A DNA stretch of 32,889 nucleotides from Lysobacterales bacterium (GCA_017302215.1 JAFLDX010000012.1:1-32889), one strand, 5' to 3'. Positions 11,592 to 21,343 are shown, numbered from the stretch's first letter. Numbers and translations: made by a program. The notes: generated by a model from the sequence alone, not told the origin.

Positions 11592-12152
11592 ATGTCCGCT
11601 TCCTTCGACGCCACCGAGATCACGAGCCTGCTGGAACGCTGCAGTCACGGCGATGGCGCCGCGCGTGATCGCCTCACGCCGATCGTCTACGCCGAACTGA
11701 AGGCGCTCGCCGCGCGTGCGCTGCGCGGCGAGCGCGACGGCCACACGCTGCAGACCACTGCGCTCGTCAACGAGGCCTGCCTGCGCCTCCTCGGCGACCA
11801 GTCGGCGGCCTCGGCGAACCGCGCCCAGTTCGCCGCGCTCGCCGCGCAGGCGATGCGCCGCGTGCTGGTCGATCACGCGCGTCGTCGCCTCGCGGGCAAG
11901 CGGCCCGATCCGGCGTTGCGCGTCGACATCGAGGAAATCGACCTGCCGGGCGACGAGCTCGATCTGATCGGCCTCGACGCCGCCCTCGACCGCCTGGCCG
12001 GGATCAGCCCGCGCCAGGCCCATGTCGTCGACCTCAAGTTCTTCGGCGGCCTCGAACTCGAGCAGATCGCCGACATGCTCGATGTCGCGCGCCCGACCGT
12101 CGTGCGCGACTGGCGAATGGCGCGGGCGTGGCTGCAGCGTGAACTGCAGTGA
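11592..12152 (+). CDS. ECF-family RNA polymerase sigma factor (Sigma70_ECF, kinase-linked type)
   Basis: This 186-residue cytoplasmic sigma factor directs RNA polymerase to a dedicated promoter set. The region 2 part contains YAELKALAARALRGER and TLQTTALVNEACLRLL, then MRRVLVDHARRR. Region 4 has RQAHVVDLKFFGGLELEQIA and the DVARPTVVRDWRMARAWL recognition helix. This set is typical of the ECF group (PF07638-like) usually found next to Ser/Thr kinases and lacking a membrane anti-sigma factor; no anti-sigma gene lies nearby. In studied kinase-linked ECFs the sigma factor is switched on by threonine phosphorylation in region 2. Thr55 and Thr56 in the TTALV motif, shared with the second ECF in this window, are candidates (inference). 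A kinase on the same strand begins at 18664, beyond two large exported-protein genes. Confidence 0.9.
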   Translation: MSASFDATEITSLLERCSHGDGAARDRLTPIVYAELKALAARALRGERDGHTLQTTALVNEACLRLLGDQSAASANRAQFAALAAQAMRRVLVDHARRRLAGKRPDPALRVDIEEIDLPGDELDLIGLDAALDRLAGISPRQAHVVDLKFFGGLELEQIADMLDVARPTVVRDWRMARAWLQRELQ

Positions 12153-12156
12153 TCGT

Positions 12157-12185
12157 CCGCGGCGCCGGGGAGGCCCGCGCCGCGG
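12157..12185. terminator. putative convergent terminator
   Basis: A 9-bp perfect inverted repeat (CCGCGGCGC at 12157-12165 and GCGCCGCGG at 12177-12185) lies between the converging stop codons of the ECF sigma gene and the Kelch protein gene. On the plus strand a short TTTT follows at 12192-12195, separated from the stem by six bases, so it is not a perfect intrinsic terminator. Confidence 0.45.
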
Positions 12186-12202
12186 CACCGCTTTTCGCGT
12201 CG

Positions 12203-14917
12203 TCACTCGCCGTTCTCGAACCTGGCGGCGAAAATCGAGTCTTCGACCCAGGACAGCGCGAGGTATCGGGCGAAGCTGTCGACGCCATTGGCATTGACGT
12301 AGACCCGATACACGCCCGCCATGAGTGAGGCCGGATCGAAGGCGTCGTGGCGATTCATGACGCTGGTCCTGTAGGCCAGATCGGACCAGGGTACCGAGGG
12401 ATCCGGTGTGAGGTGGACCACCTGCTGGTTGTCCAGGCGTTGCAGACGCACCGCCGGCGCATTGGTCGGCGCACTGCGGCTGCCGCCACTCGATCCTTCG
12501 CTGCCCGCCACGCTTTCGTTCGGGAAGCGGTTCCCGCCGCGCAGTCCGAATCCGTTGATGTCGAAGGCTCCGGGCAAGCCGAGCGCGGTCGGCGATACCG
12601 TGAACGATGGGCGCGGATCGCTTCCCAGATTGATGAACGCGCCGCGCAGGTGTGTTTCCGCACTTGCCACGGTGGTCTGGCTCGGATCGCGTCCGCCGGC
12701 CACGAGGACTCGTCCCGTCGTGGTCAAGGCGATGTTGACCCGGTCACGGCCACTTGTCATGTTCGGTCCGGACTGGAATCTCGACGTCGCGGGATCGAAG
12801 ACTTCCGTCGTGTTCTGGGCCACGTCGGCGTTGCCGATGCCGCCGACCAGCAGGGCGACGCCGCCCGGAAGCAGGGTGATTCCGGCGTCACCGCGCGCAT
12901 TCACCATCGGACTCGCCGTGCCGCTGAACACACTGCAGGACGGTGGCATCGAGTCGCATTGCGGGTCGAACAGTTCGGCACTGCCGAGCACTTCGCCCGC
13001 GGAATCGTAACCGCCTGCGATCAGCACCTTGCCATTCGGCAGCAGCGTCGCCGCGGCACGTTGCCGTGCCGTGGCGAGGGAGCCGTTGACCGCGACGAAC
13101 TCGCGCGTGGCAGGGTCGTACCGTTCGGCAGTCGCCAGCACGCTCCCGGCGCCACGCCCGCCGACGACGAGCACCGATCCGTCCGCAAGCGTGATCGTGC
13201 TCGCGTCACTGCGCGGCGTGATCATGGGGCCGGTTTGCGTGAAGGTGCGGGTGTAACTGTCGAAGACCTCGGCGCGGGCTATCGGCCCGCTCGCCCCGCG
13301 ACCGCCGGCGATCAACAGCCGACCGTTGGCGAGCATTGCCGTTCCGGCCGCGTATCGCGCTTGCCAGAGCGGCTGCGGATTGGTCGAGAACGTCTGTGCC
13401 TGCATATCGAAGCGTTCCGCGCTGGCAAGTGGCTGGCCGGTCGCCGAACGACCGCCGAAGATGTAGAAGCTGCCATCGGGGAATAGCGCCGAACCGGCCG
13501 CTTCGCGCGCCTGCGCCATCGCTCCGACAGCGGAGAACGTTCCGTTCGCTTCGTTGTAGACCTCGGCCGAAGCGACCACGGTCGACCCGTTGTGGCCACC
13601 GGCGAACAGCACGCGGCCGTTGGTGAGGACGCCGGTCGACGCACCTGCGCGCGCAGACACCATCGCGCCGGTCGTCGGTGCCGAGGTCCAGACCGACTGG
13701 TCGAGCACCTCGGCACTGGCGAGGATCGTTCCGCCCTGGTTGATGTTGGGCGGTGGCACGTAGCCGCCGGCAACGAGGATGCGCCCATTGGGCATGAGGC
13801 TGACCGAGGCCGAGGTCCGAGCCGTGGCGAGCGGCGCCTCGGTCGAGAACGAGTTGGTCGGAGGAAAGAAGTTCTCGATCGTTGCCGTTGCGGCGAACTG
13901 CGCGCTCTGCCCGCCGATGACGAGCACTCGACCGTCCGGCAGCAGGACCGCCCCGGCGCCCGCACGCGCCACCGCCATCGATCCGGCGGTCGACCATGTG
14001 TTGTTGGGATTGAACACCACTGCCGAAGAGGTGAAGGCGTTGGTTCCCGTGGAACCTCCGGCAACCAGCACCCTCTGGTCCGTCAGCAAGGTCAGCGTTG
14101 CGTTCTGCCGTCCCGGTCCGGGCATGGCGGAGGCTGCCGAGAACTGACCCGTGCCCGGATCGTAGATCTCCGCCGTGTTGTGGGTGGCGCCGGTGGTGGT
14201 GTCGTAGCCGCCCACGATCAGGACATTCCCGTCGGCGAGCAGCGCTGCGCTCGCATTCTGGCGACGCGTGCCCATCGAGCCGGTGGCCGTGAACGTGGCC
14301 GCTGCCGGATCGTAGATTTCTGCGCTGGCGAGCGTACCCGCGCCCGGATCCCCGCCCACGCCACCGCCGTCACCGCCGTCGAATCCGCCGGCGACGAGCA
14401 CGCGTCCGTCGGCGAGCAGGGTGGCTGTCGCCCACTGTCTGCGTACGCCCATCGCGCTGGTCGTCGAGGATTGCAGCGTCACGGGGTCGAACAGCTCGGC
14501 CGTGCGCAGGCTCGAGGCATTGCCGACCGCCTCGCGGCCACCGGCGATCAGCACCTTGCCGGTCGGCAACGTCACCGCGACCGCATCCTGGCGCGGCTCG
14601 GTCAACTGCAGGAGGCCGGCGCCGGTGAATGCGCCACGGGCAGGATCGTAGATCTCGATCGCCGATGATGTCGTCGGTGAGCCGAGGCCGCCAGCCACGA
14701 GGATGCGTCCGTCGGGCAGGACCGCCGTGGTCGCGTTGTAGCGGCGCGCGGCGAGTTCGCCGGTCGGCGCGACGGTGAGCGCGGTTGCGAGCGTCGGCAC
14801 GACGGCAAGCAACGCGAGCGCATGCGCGGCGTGACGTCCAAACCGCATGCAGGCCGGCCGCGAGCGGACCCGCAACGCGATCGGGCTCACGAATCGATGG
14901 AAGTCGCGCAGGTTCAT
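12203..14917 (-). CDS. exported Kelch-repeat beta-propeller protein with C-terminal IF-x3-FE tail
   Basis: The protein has 904 residues with a long basic N region and a hydrophobic signal segment at about residues 30-48. I chose the ATG at 14917 because GAGG lies 5 bp upstream. A GTG at 14923 is an alternative, and so is an internal Met (MRFGRHAAH) that would give a shorter signal peptide. I count 14 Kelch-type motifs of the form L-x-x-G-(R/K)-(V/I)-L-(V/I)-x-G-G, spaced roughly 50 residues, from near residue 67 to about 720. The C-terminal part (GFGLRGGNRFPNES, then QRLDNQQVVHL) resembles the beta-sandwich that often follows such propellers in bacteria. It ends SIFAARFENGE. There is no galactose-oxidase active-site evidence that I can see, so a binding or structural role is as likely as enzymatic. 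It follows the FG-GAP gene by only 7 bp, so the two are probably co-transcribed. Confidence 0.85.
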   Translation of the reverse strand: MNLRDFHRFVSPIALRVRSRPACMRFGRHAAHALALLAVVPTLATALTVAPTGELAARRYNATTAVLPDGRILVAGGLGSPTTSSAIEIYDPARGAFTGAGLLQLTEPRQDAVAVTLPTGKVLIAGGREAVGNASSLRTAELFDPVTLQSSTTSAMGVRRQWATATLLADGRVLVAGGFDGGDGGGVGGDPGAGTLASAEIYDPAAATFTATGSMGTRRQNASAALLADGNVLIVGGYDTTTGATHNTAEIYDPGTGQFSAASAMPGPGRQNATLTLLTDQRVLVAGGSTGTNAFTSSAVVFNPNNTWSTAGSMAVARAGAGAVLLPDGRVLVIGGQSAQFAATATIENFFPPTNSFSTEAPLATARTSASVSLMPNGRILVAGGYVPPPNINQGGTILASAEVLDQSVWTSAPTTGAMVSARAGASTGVLTNGRVLFAGGHNGSTVVASAEVYNEANGTFSAVGAMAQAREAAGSALFPDGSFYIFGGRSATGQPLASAERFDMQAQTFSTNPQPLWQARYAAGTAMLANGRLLIAGGRGASGPIARAEVFDSYTRTFTQTGPMITPRSDASTITLADGSVLVVGGRGAGSVLATAERYDPATREFVAVNGSLATARQRAAATLLPNGKVLIAGGYDSAGEVLGSAELFDPQCDSMPPSCSVFSGTASPMVNARGDAGITLLPGGVALLVGGIGNADVAQNTTEVFDPATSRFQSGPNMTSGRDRVNIALTTTGRVLVAGGRDPSQTTVASAETHLRGAFINLGSDPRPSFTVSPTALGLPGAFDINGFGLRGGNRFPNESVAGSEGSSGGSRSAPTNAPAVRLQRLDNQQVVHLTPDPSVPWSDLAYRTSVMNRHDAFDPASLMAGVYRVYVNANGVDSFARYLALSWVEDSIFAARFENGE

Positions 14918-14924
14918 GGCCACC

Positions 14925-17900
14925 TCACTCGAAGCTGTCGGCGAAGATGCGGTCGCCGAAGCACTGCGTCGGCACGTTGGCGCGCGTCCAGAATCCCGTC
15001 GAGCCTTCCTGGACTACATAGTCGACTGCATAGGCTTCGTGCAGGTATCCGGTATCCGACCGATCCGGCAGCGTGTACGCGAACGGGCGCGGCCGATATC
15101 GACAAGGCTGGTTCAGTGCGGCGTTTGCAAAACCCCCGATTTCTCCGCCGATCTCCAGGCCGGTGCCCCAGTACGTCGAACTCTGCGTTTCCCGGTTGAT
15201 GCCCTTGGTGTATTCGTACGCCACGCCGGCGATCACCTTGGCGATGAACCCGGCCTTGAAGTCGAACTGCGCACCGACGCGATACGAGTTGTCGATGCTC
15301 GTATAGGCCCCCGTCATCGTTCCGGTTTCGGAGCTGAGGTTCCATGTATGCGATGCCGTGCCGCCGACTCCGATCGTCGACCAGATGTCTCTCATCGGCA
15401 CCTGACCGTGATTGCTGCAGGCCGAGTACGTGTCGCCGCTTTGCGGGGCGCGCCACGTGCCCGCACCGCTCCACAGCAGGTCGCCGCGCATCTGGATCTC
15501 GGCAAACCTGCCGGCCGCCGCATTCCACACCAGAGCCTTGAACTGCCCGTCATTGGCGACTGGATCACAGACGGACTGGGGGTAGAACGGTGGATCGACG
15601 TGAACGTCGCCGAACACCTGGATCTCGGAAATGCGCAGATTGACTGCGGAAGCTCCCGGATGCTGCACGCGTATGAAGCGTGTGCGCAGCATGCTCGACG
15701 GTTCCAGCGGGTCGCGCGTCCAGATGTTCCAGCGATCGTAGGAAACCTGGTCCTCGGTCTCATGGCCGAACTGCGTGATCCCGGCGCCGCTTGGCACGCC
15801 GGTCGTCGGCATCGGGGAGCGTGACGCGTAGACCCGGAATCCTTGCAGATCGATGGCATCGCCGGTAGCAGGGAATACGCGAATGTTCGCGACATCGCGA
15901 ACTTGCCCCAGATCGATCTCGACGTAGGGTTGGACGCGCGGTGCGCCGGCGAGTGCTTCCGTGTCAAAGCGACCGTCGGTGAGTTTGTCGGCGCCACTGT
16001 TCGCCGCGAATGCGACGTTCGTCGTGGCGGTCTTGAAGAGCGCCACGCTCGCCCAGTCCCGATTCACCGGAAACCATTGGGCCGGCTTGTGCCCCTGCAG
16101 CTGAACCGATGCAGCCGGCAGATAGGTGTCCCAGCCGCGTGCGTCGCCGCCGCTGACGATGCGGCTGTCGGGGACAGGGTCACACATGCGCAGACCACTC
16201 TCGGGATACGCGTTGTTCGTCGAGAAGCGATTCACGTTGTAGGAATAGCAGTTGAACGCATTTTCCTCGGTGATCAGCAAGGCCTCTCCCTGCTCCAGGT
16301 AGTAACCCTCATCGACGGTGAGCGAGCTCTCTTCCCCGTGGATCTCACCGGACGCCTTCTGCCAGTTGCGGCCTGCAGTGAAGGCAAGCGAGGCCTCGAC
16401 CGTGTACGGCAGGTTGTCGGGCGTGCCGACTTCGATGCCGATGTAGCCGGAGACGTCGTTCGACGTGTAGCTTCCGGACTGTCTCTCCGTGCTCGTCGAT
16501 CCGGTCGTCGACTGACCCCAGGAGGCGAGTTTTGTCGCACTCGCCTGTTCGACGCCGAAGTAAGGCGGCATCCAGACGATCTGGCGAACCTGTGGCTCGA
16601 ACACCATCAGGCACTCACTTCCGATCGTTCCGTAGATCGAATCGCCATCGAAATCGCTGCCGACGAGCTCCATCGCCGACATCGCGTTGAACGCGCCGTT
16701 CGACTCCTCGGCGTGGGTCCCGGCGAACGAGGCAGGATTGGCCGGATCGCCGAGCTGCCAGCGCGAACGCAACACCTTGCCGGTCGTGTTGCGCGCCATC
16801 GTCAGCACCTCGTAGGTGCCGTCGCGGTTCATGTCGCCGGCCGCCACGTTGACGAAGGACAGATCGTTGTGGCTCGGCACGGCATACGAGGCGGCGTACG
16901 TCGCACTGCCGAGGCCGTAGCTGTAGGTTGGCGTGACGCCACCGCTGCTCGTTGATGGAATCGTTATCGGTGTCGCGTAGGTGCGCGTGACATTGCCGGG
17001 GTACGTGGCGGTCAGGGTCGTCGTGAACGTCCCGTTCGTGGGGTACTGGTGGGTCACGTCGACGCCGCTCAGCGCGCCGGTGCCGTCACCGAAGTTCCAG
17101 CTGTAGCCGGTGGCTCCTCCGGTCGAGGAGTTGCGGTAGTTGACGGTGGTGCCGGTCGCGACGTAGGTGAAGCCGGCTTTCGCGTCGACGGTTGGCGCGA
17201 AGGCCTCAACCGTCAGGCTCTCGGTGCCCGGATTCGAGCGCGCGAGGACGATCTCGCGCTTGAGGCTGCCGCCGACCTGGGCGAGAGTCGCCTCGAAGCT
17301 CGCCACGCCATTCTCGTTCTGGCCTTGGGCCTGTCGGCTCGCGTCGTAGTGGCTGTCGTCGCCGGCGGTGCCTGGCGTGCGATCGTAGAGCGCGATGCCG
17401 GTGATGTGGTTGTTCTCGTCGCGCGCCGTCGTGAAGTGGGTCAGGCGCTGGGTGATGTAGTCGAAGCTCGACTGGCGGTGCTGGATGTGCAGGACCAACT
17501 CGGCGGTGGCGCTGTCGACCACGTCGCCGGCATCGGCTTCGATGCGGATGATGCCGTCGCTGCTGTTGCCGAAGGTGCCACCGACGTCGGACACGAACAG
17601 CGCGCTGCCGATGTTGCTGCTGCTGCCGCTGACGGGAAGCGCGCTCGTCGTCGGCTCGTATTCGAGCACGTCGAAATGCAGGTCGCGATTGCTGCCCGGA
17701 TTGATCTCGCTGACCACGACGAGCTGGTCGTGGCCGTCGAGCAGCACGTCGCCGGCGGTGAAGCCGACCGAGGCACCGACCGGCCCGGCCTTCTGCCAGG
17801 AGCCGGCTGCAAGCGTGTCGGGCTGGGCGATGTTGCCGTTGACGTCTCCCTGCAGCACGTAGACCTGCACTGCGCCCGCCATCGTGCGCAGCATGACGCC

Positions 17901-18464
17901 GATCTCCTCGCGTCCGTTGGCCGAGCCGTTGAGATCGCCTGCGGCGAGATCGACCTGGCTGAAAGTCTGGTTCAATGACCAGGTATCGGCGAGCTGCACC
18001 GCGGCGCCGTTGCGCTTGTAGACCGCCAGGCGCAGGCTGCCGTCGCCCATGCGGTAGGCGGCCACGACCTCGTCGCGCCCGTTGCCGTCGAGATCGGCCC
18101 CCACCGCGCGCTGCAGGGAAGCTCCGTTCAGGGCGGTCGGCCGAGCCGCACGGAACGTGCGCACGAACGGTGGCGTCTCGTTGCCCGACGTGGCACGGTA
18201 TTCGTCGATGAAGTTGCTGTTGGTCGACTCGACCAGATTCACGCCCTCGATGTCCTGGGCGAGCGGGACGCTCAGGCCAAACGGCGTCGCGCTGCAATCG
18301 ATGCTCAGCGGGCCCGCAACGAACCTGGGCAGGGTTGGCATTTCGTCAGCCTGCGCGCCGAGACTGCCGACGCCGACCGCCAGAGCGAGCGACACGAGCG
18401 CCGATTGCGTCCAGTTCCCCAGCGGCCGGTGTCGTGGTGCATCCGATTCGATTCGCTTGCTCAT
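14925..18464 (-). CDS. large exported protein with FG-GAP-like, PKD and discoidin-like domains
   Basis: The 1179-residue protein starts at the ATG at 18464, supported by GGGG 8 bp upstream; an ATG at 18485 lacks such a site. A hydrophobic signal segment (ALVSLALAVGVGSLGAQA) follows a basic N region. FG-GAP/VCBS-like repeats are suggested by VGADLDGNGRDEVVAAY, AAGDLNGSANGREEIGV and AAGDMNRDGTYEVLTMAR. A PKD domain with YSWNFGDGT lies near residue 450. A discoidin (F5/8C)-like segment spans about residues 826-951 (LTDGRFDTEA...YVEIDLGQVRDVANIRVFP...RISEIQVFG). Two Ser/Thr-rich amphipathic stretches lie near residues 648-720 and 1030-1112. The end is CFGDRIFADSFE. The domain set suggests adhesion or carbohydrate binding at or beyond the cell surface. 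It heads a transcript with the Kelch gene and is divergent from the kinase gene. Confidence 0.85.
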   Translation of the reverse strand: MSKRIESDAPRHRPLGNWTQSALVSLALAVGVGSLGAQADEMPTLPRFVAGPLSIDCSATPFGLSVPLAQDIEGVNLVESTNSNFIDEYRATSGNETPPFVRTFRAARPTALNGASLQRAVGADLDGNGRDEVVAAYRMGDGSLRLAVYKRNGAAVQLADTWSLNQTFSQVDLAAGDLNGSANGREEIGVMLRTMAGAVQVYVLQGDVNGNIAQPDTLAAGSWQKAGPVGASVGFTAGDVLLDGHDQLVVVSEINPGSNRDLHFDVLEYEPTTSALPVSGSSSNIGSALFVSDVGGTFGNSSDGIIRIEADAGDVVDSATAELVLHIQHRQSSFDYITQRLTHFTTARDENNHITGIALYDRTPGTAGDDSHYDASRQAQGQNENGVASFEATLAQVGGSLKREIVLARSNPGTESLTVEAFAPTVDAKAGFTYVATGTTVNYRNSSTGGATGYSWNFGDGTGALSGVDVTHQYPTNGTFTTTLTATYPGNVTRTYATPITIPSTSSGGVTPTYSYGLGSATYAASYAVPSHNDLSFVNVAAGDMNRDGTYEVLTMARNTTGKVLRSRWQLGDPANPASFAGTHAEESNGAFNAMSAMELVGSDFDGDSIYGTIGSECLMVFEPQVRQIVWMPPYFGVEQASATKLASWGQSTTGSTSTERQSGSYTSNDVSGYIGIEVGTPDNLPYTVEASLAFTAGRNWQKASGEIHGEESSLTVDEGYYLEQGEALLITEENAFNCYSYNVNRFSTNNAYPESGLRMCDPVPDSRIVSGGDARGWDTYLPAASVQLQGHKPAQWFPVNRDWASVALFKTATTNVAFAANSGADKLTDGRFDTEALAGAPRVQPYVEIDLGQVRDVANIRVFPATGDAIDLQGFRVYASRSPMPTTGVPSGAGITQFGHETEDQVSYDRWNIWTRDPLEPSSMLRTRFIRVQHPGASAVNLRISEIQVFGDVHVDPPFYPQSVCDPVANDGQFKALVWNAAAGRFAEIQMRGDLLWSGAGTWRAPQSGDTYSACSNHGQVPMRDIWSTIGVGGTASHTWNLSSETGTMTGAYTSIDNSYRVGAQFDFKAGFIAKVIAGVAYEYTKGINRETQSSTYWGTGLEIGGEIGGFANAALNQPCRYRPRPFAYTLPDRSDTGYLHEAYAVDYVVQEGSTGFWTRANVPTQCFGDRIFADSFE

Positions 18465-18574
18465 CGTGGCATCCCCTGTGGACATGAACGGTCTGGAGTT
18501 CGTCAGCCCGCGAAGTGCTGGCGACGGTCCAGTACGCGCGAAAGGCCGGCGGGAAGGATCATCGATGACTGCGC

Positions 18575-18583
18575 TGCTATCCT
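18575..18583 (+). promoter_or_regulatory. putative extended -10 for the kinase gene
   Basis: TGCTATCCT (TATCCT at 18578-18583 preceded by TGC) lies in the 199-bp divergent region between the FG-GAP gene and the kinase gene. It closely resembles the TGCTATGCT upstream of the first ECF sigma gene, so both may use the same kind of promoter. A GGAGG at 18649-18653 is the likely ribosome binding site for the kinase. I saw no obvious promoter for the minus-strand gene. Confidence 0.35.
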
Positions 18584-18663
18584 CGGCGCATGTACTCCGT
18601 TCGACTTCCGTCTCCGGCGCCCCCCGGGGCCCTGCAGCGTTCCGGTCCGGAGGCAGTCCCGCC

Positions 18664-21279
18664 ATGCGCGCGCGGCAGTCGCGCATGAGCGATGGTGCGG
18701 ACGAGCGCTATCGCCGCGCTCAGGCGATCGTGCACGACCTGCTCGAGCGCGGACCCGGACAACGTGCGGTCGCAATCGAGGCGGCCTGTGGCGCAGACGC
18801 CGCGCTGCGCCGCGAGGTCGACTGGCTGCTGGCCTCGGTCGACGGAACGCTTGTCGAGGGTCGGGCCGGCGCGCTGCTCGACGGCGGCGCGGCATCGATC
18901 GCCGGCACGCTGCTTGCCGATGGGCGCCTTGAATCGGTTGCTCCTTCGCGCTATCGGCTGATCGAGCGCATCGGCGAGGGCGGCATGGGCCAGGTCTGGA
19001 TGGCCGAGCGCGAGCAGGGCCGCGCGCGCCAGCTCGTCGCCCTCAAGCTGCTGCGCGGCACGGGCGCGATCGATGAGGCCGCGCTCGCGCGCTTCCTCGA
19101 GGAAGGCCGCATCCTCGCCGCGCTCAACCACCCGAACATCGCCCACCTCGTCGAAGCCGCGCAGGGTGCCGACGGTGTGCCGTTCCTCGCCATGGAGTAC
19201 GTCGACGGCCGGCCGGTCGACCGCTGGTGCGAGGTGAACAACGCGAACGTGAGGTCTCGGGTGGAGTTGTTCGTGAAGGTCTGCACGGCCGTCGAGTACG
19301 CGCATGCGCACCTCGTCATCCATCGCGACATCAAGCCGGCCAACATCCTCGTCAACGCGGCCGGCGAGCCGAAGCTGCTCGATTTCGGCATCGCGCGCCT
19401 GCTCGATGCCGATCGCGAAGGCACGCGCGCGGTGACCGCGACGCGCGCGATGACGCTTGCCTACGCGAGCCCGGAGCAGATCGAGGGTCGTCGACTCGGC
19501 ACGGCGACCGACGTGTACTCGCTCGGCGTGGTCCTGTTCGAGCTGCTGGCGGGTCGACGTCCGTTCGACCATCTCGATACCGACCACGCGCGTTCCAACG
19601 CCATCGTTTCCGGCGACGTCGCGCCGCCGAGCGAAATCCTGCGCCGGACCGATCCGGACGCTCGGCGCCGCGCGACCCCGCGGCGCATACCGGCCGATCT
19701 CGATGCGATCGTGATGAAGGCGCTGCGGCGCGAGCCGAACCAGCGCTATTCGTCGGTTGCCGACTTCGCCGACGACCTGCGCGCCTTCCTCGCGTCGCGA
19801 CCCGTGCAGGCGCGTCGGGGCCGCACCGGCTACCGCGTGCGTCGCTTCGTCTGGCGCAACCGATGGCTGCTCGCGGTGGCGTCGCTGGTGGTCGTGCTGG
19901 CCTCGGGCTTCACCTGGCGCACCGTGCTGGCCGAACGCGAGGCACTCACCCAGGCCGCGATTTCGGACCGTGTCTCGCAGTTCCTCGTTTCGGTGTTCGC
20001 CGCGTCCGACTCCAACGTCAACATGACCTTGACGCACGAACTGACCGCCGGCGAAGTGCTCGACAACGGCGCCGCGCGCATCGATGCCGAGCTGGCCGAC
20101 CAGCCGCGCATCCGTGCGCGCCTGTACGAGGCGATCGGCAATGCCTATCGGCACATGAACGCTAATGCGAAGGGTGTGGCCTTGCTGCGCAAGGCGGCCG
20201 ACATCCACCTCGATCCGTCCATCGACCAGCCGCTCGACGCGGCCCGTGTGCTCGAAGCGATGGCCAATGCGATGGCGAACGGCCAGTTTCCGGCCCGCGA
20301 TGCGGAAGCTGCCGCGCGCGAATCGCTCGACCTCGCACAACGACTGACTGCGCCCGGTTCGCAGCAGATCGCCAACGCGTGGATGGTGCTTTCGCTCGCG
20401 CTCAACCGCGGCGGCAACCTCGTCGCGGCCGAGCAGGCCGCGCGCACGACCTATGCGATGAACGAGGAACTCGGCGACGGCAAGGACAACCGGTTTGTCG
20501 CAGCCAATGCGAACCTGTGCATCATCCTGGTCAATCGCGGCCTGCTCGACGCCGCCGAACCGTATTGCCGGCGCAGTCTCGAGATGCGCCTGTCGGAGGG
20601 ACGACAGATCGTCCTCGCGATGACCCAGAGCCGGTTCGCGCAGTGGCTCGCGGCGGCGGGCGACCTCGACGGCGCGCTCGTCGCGTCGGATGACGCGATC
20701 GCACTGGCCCGCGAGCTGAAGGGCGACGTGAGTGCATTCGGCACCGCGTTCACGCTGCGCCGCGCCGTGATCCTCGACGATGCCGGTCGCCACGAAGAGG
20801 CCCGGCCGCTGTTCGAGAAGGTGTCGGCGGATGCGCTGGCCGTCGACGGATCCGGCAGCGGCGAGTATCTCGAAGCGCGCGTGCAGTTCGCGCGACACCA
20901 GGCACGCAGCGGTCGACCTGCGGCCGCGGTCGCGGCCTTGCGCGAGCTCGTGCCGGTCGTCACCGCGCGTTACGGAAGTGACGATCCGCGTTCGCTGGTC
21001 GTGCGGACCGTGCTCGCGCAGGCCCTGCTCGACAGCGGTGTCGCCGATGCACACGTGCGCGGCCTGCTCGACGAGGCGAGCGCGGGCTGGAACGCGAAGG
21101 ACGATCCCGATGCCGTGCAGCCGTGCTACACGCGACTGGCGATGGCACAGTGGTATTCGATGAATGGCGAGACCGGCGCTGCACGAACCCTGCTCGATCG
21201 ACTCGAAGCTCCCGGTTCGCGCGCCGATCGCGTCGTGCGCGCCGGCGCAGCCGCGTTGCGCACGCGCCTGCCGCCATAG
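18664..21279 (+). CDS. transmembrane Ser/Thr protein kinase with TPR-like C-terminal half
   Basis: This is an 871-residue Hanks-type kinase. I chose the ATG at 18664 because GGAGG lies 10 bp upstream; the ATG at 18685 is an alternative. After an N-terminal helical segment of about 96 residues, the kinase domain shows the Gly loop GEGGMG (104-109), Lys128 in VALK, HRDIKPAN (220-227), DFG (240-242) and YASPEQ, so it should be active. One transmembrane helix lies at about 401-420. The periplasmic remainder is Ala/Leu-rich and helical, of the tetratricopeptide type, likely a sensor or protein-binding part. Kinases of this plan are the usual partners of kinase-linked ECF sigma factors; EcfK/PknS of Xanthomonas citri is a known case. 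The partner here is probably the sigma factor at 11592, an inference from shared strand and proximity. The second kinase in the window has the same plan. Confidence 0.92.
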   Translation: MRARQSRMSDGADERYRRAQAIVHDLLERGPGQRAVAIEAACGADAALRREVDWLLASVDGTLVEGRAGALLDGGAASIAGTLLADGRLESVAPSRYRLIERIGEGGMGQVWMAEREQGRARQLVALKLLRGTGAIDEAALARFLEEGRILAALNHPNIAHLVEAAQGADGVPFLAMEYVDGRPVDRWCEVNNANVRSRVELFVKVCTAVEYAHAHLVIHRDIKPANILVNAAGEPKLLDFGIARLLDADREGTRAVTATRAMTLAYASPEQIEGRRLGTATDVYSLGVVLFELLAGRRPFDHLDTDHARSNAIVSGDVAPPSEILRRTDPDARRRATPRRIPADLDAIVMKALRREPNQRYSSVADFADDLRAFLASRPVQARRGRTGYRVRRFVWRNRWLLAVASLVVVLASGFTWRTVLAEREALTQAAISDRVSQFLVSVFAASDSNVNMTLTHELTAGEVLDNGAARIDAELADQPRIRARLYEAIGNAYRHMNANAKGVALLRKAADIHLDPSIDQPLDAARVLEAMANAMANGQFPARDAEAAARESLDLAQRLTAPGSQQIANAWMVLSLALNRGGNLVAAEQAARTTYAMNEELGDGKDNRFVAANANLCIILVNRGLLDAAEPYCRRSLEMRLSEGRQIVLAMTQSRFAQWLAAAGDLDGALVASDDAIALARELKGDVSAFGTAFTLRRAVILDDAGRHEEARPLFEKVSADALAVDGSGSGEYLEARVQFARHQARSGRPAAAVAALRELVPVVTARYGSDDPRSLVVRTVLAQALLDSGVADAHVRGLLDEASAGWNAKDDPDAVQPCYTRLAMAQWYSMNGETGAARTLLDRLEAPGSRADRVVRAGAAALRTRLPP

Positions 21280-21343
21280 GCGCCATCTGGCGCAGGAGGG
21301 TCCTGTTGCGGCGTGCAGACGAAGTGCCCGGTTCCCGTGTGTG

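Noticed and set aside
21280..21293. Palindrome GCGCCATCTGGCGC between the kinase and ybeY stop codons as a terminator
   Set aside because: The stem is short with a tiny loop and no T-run follows.
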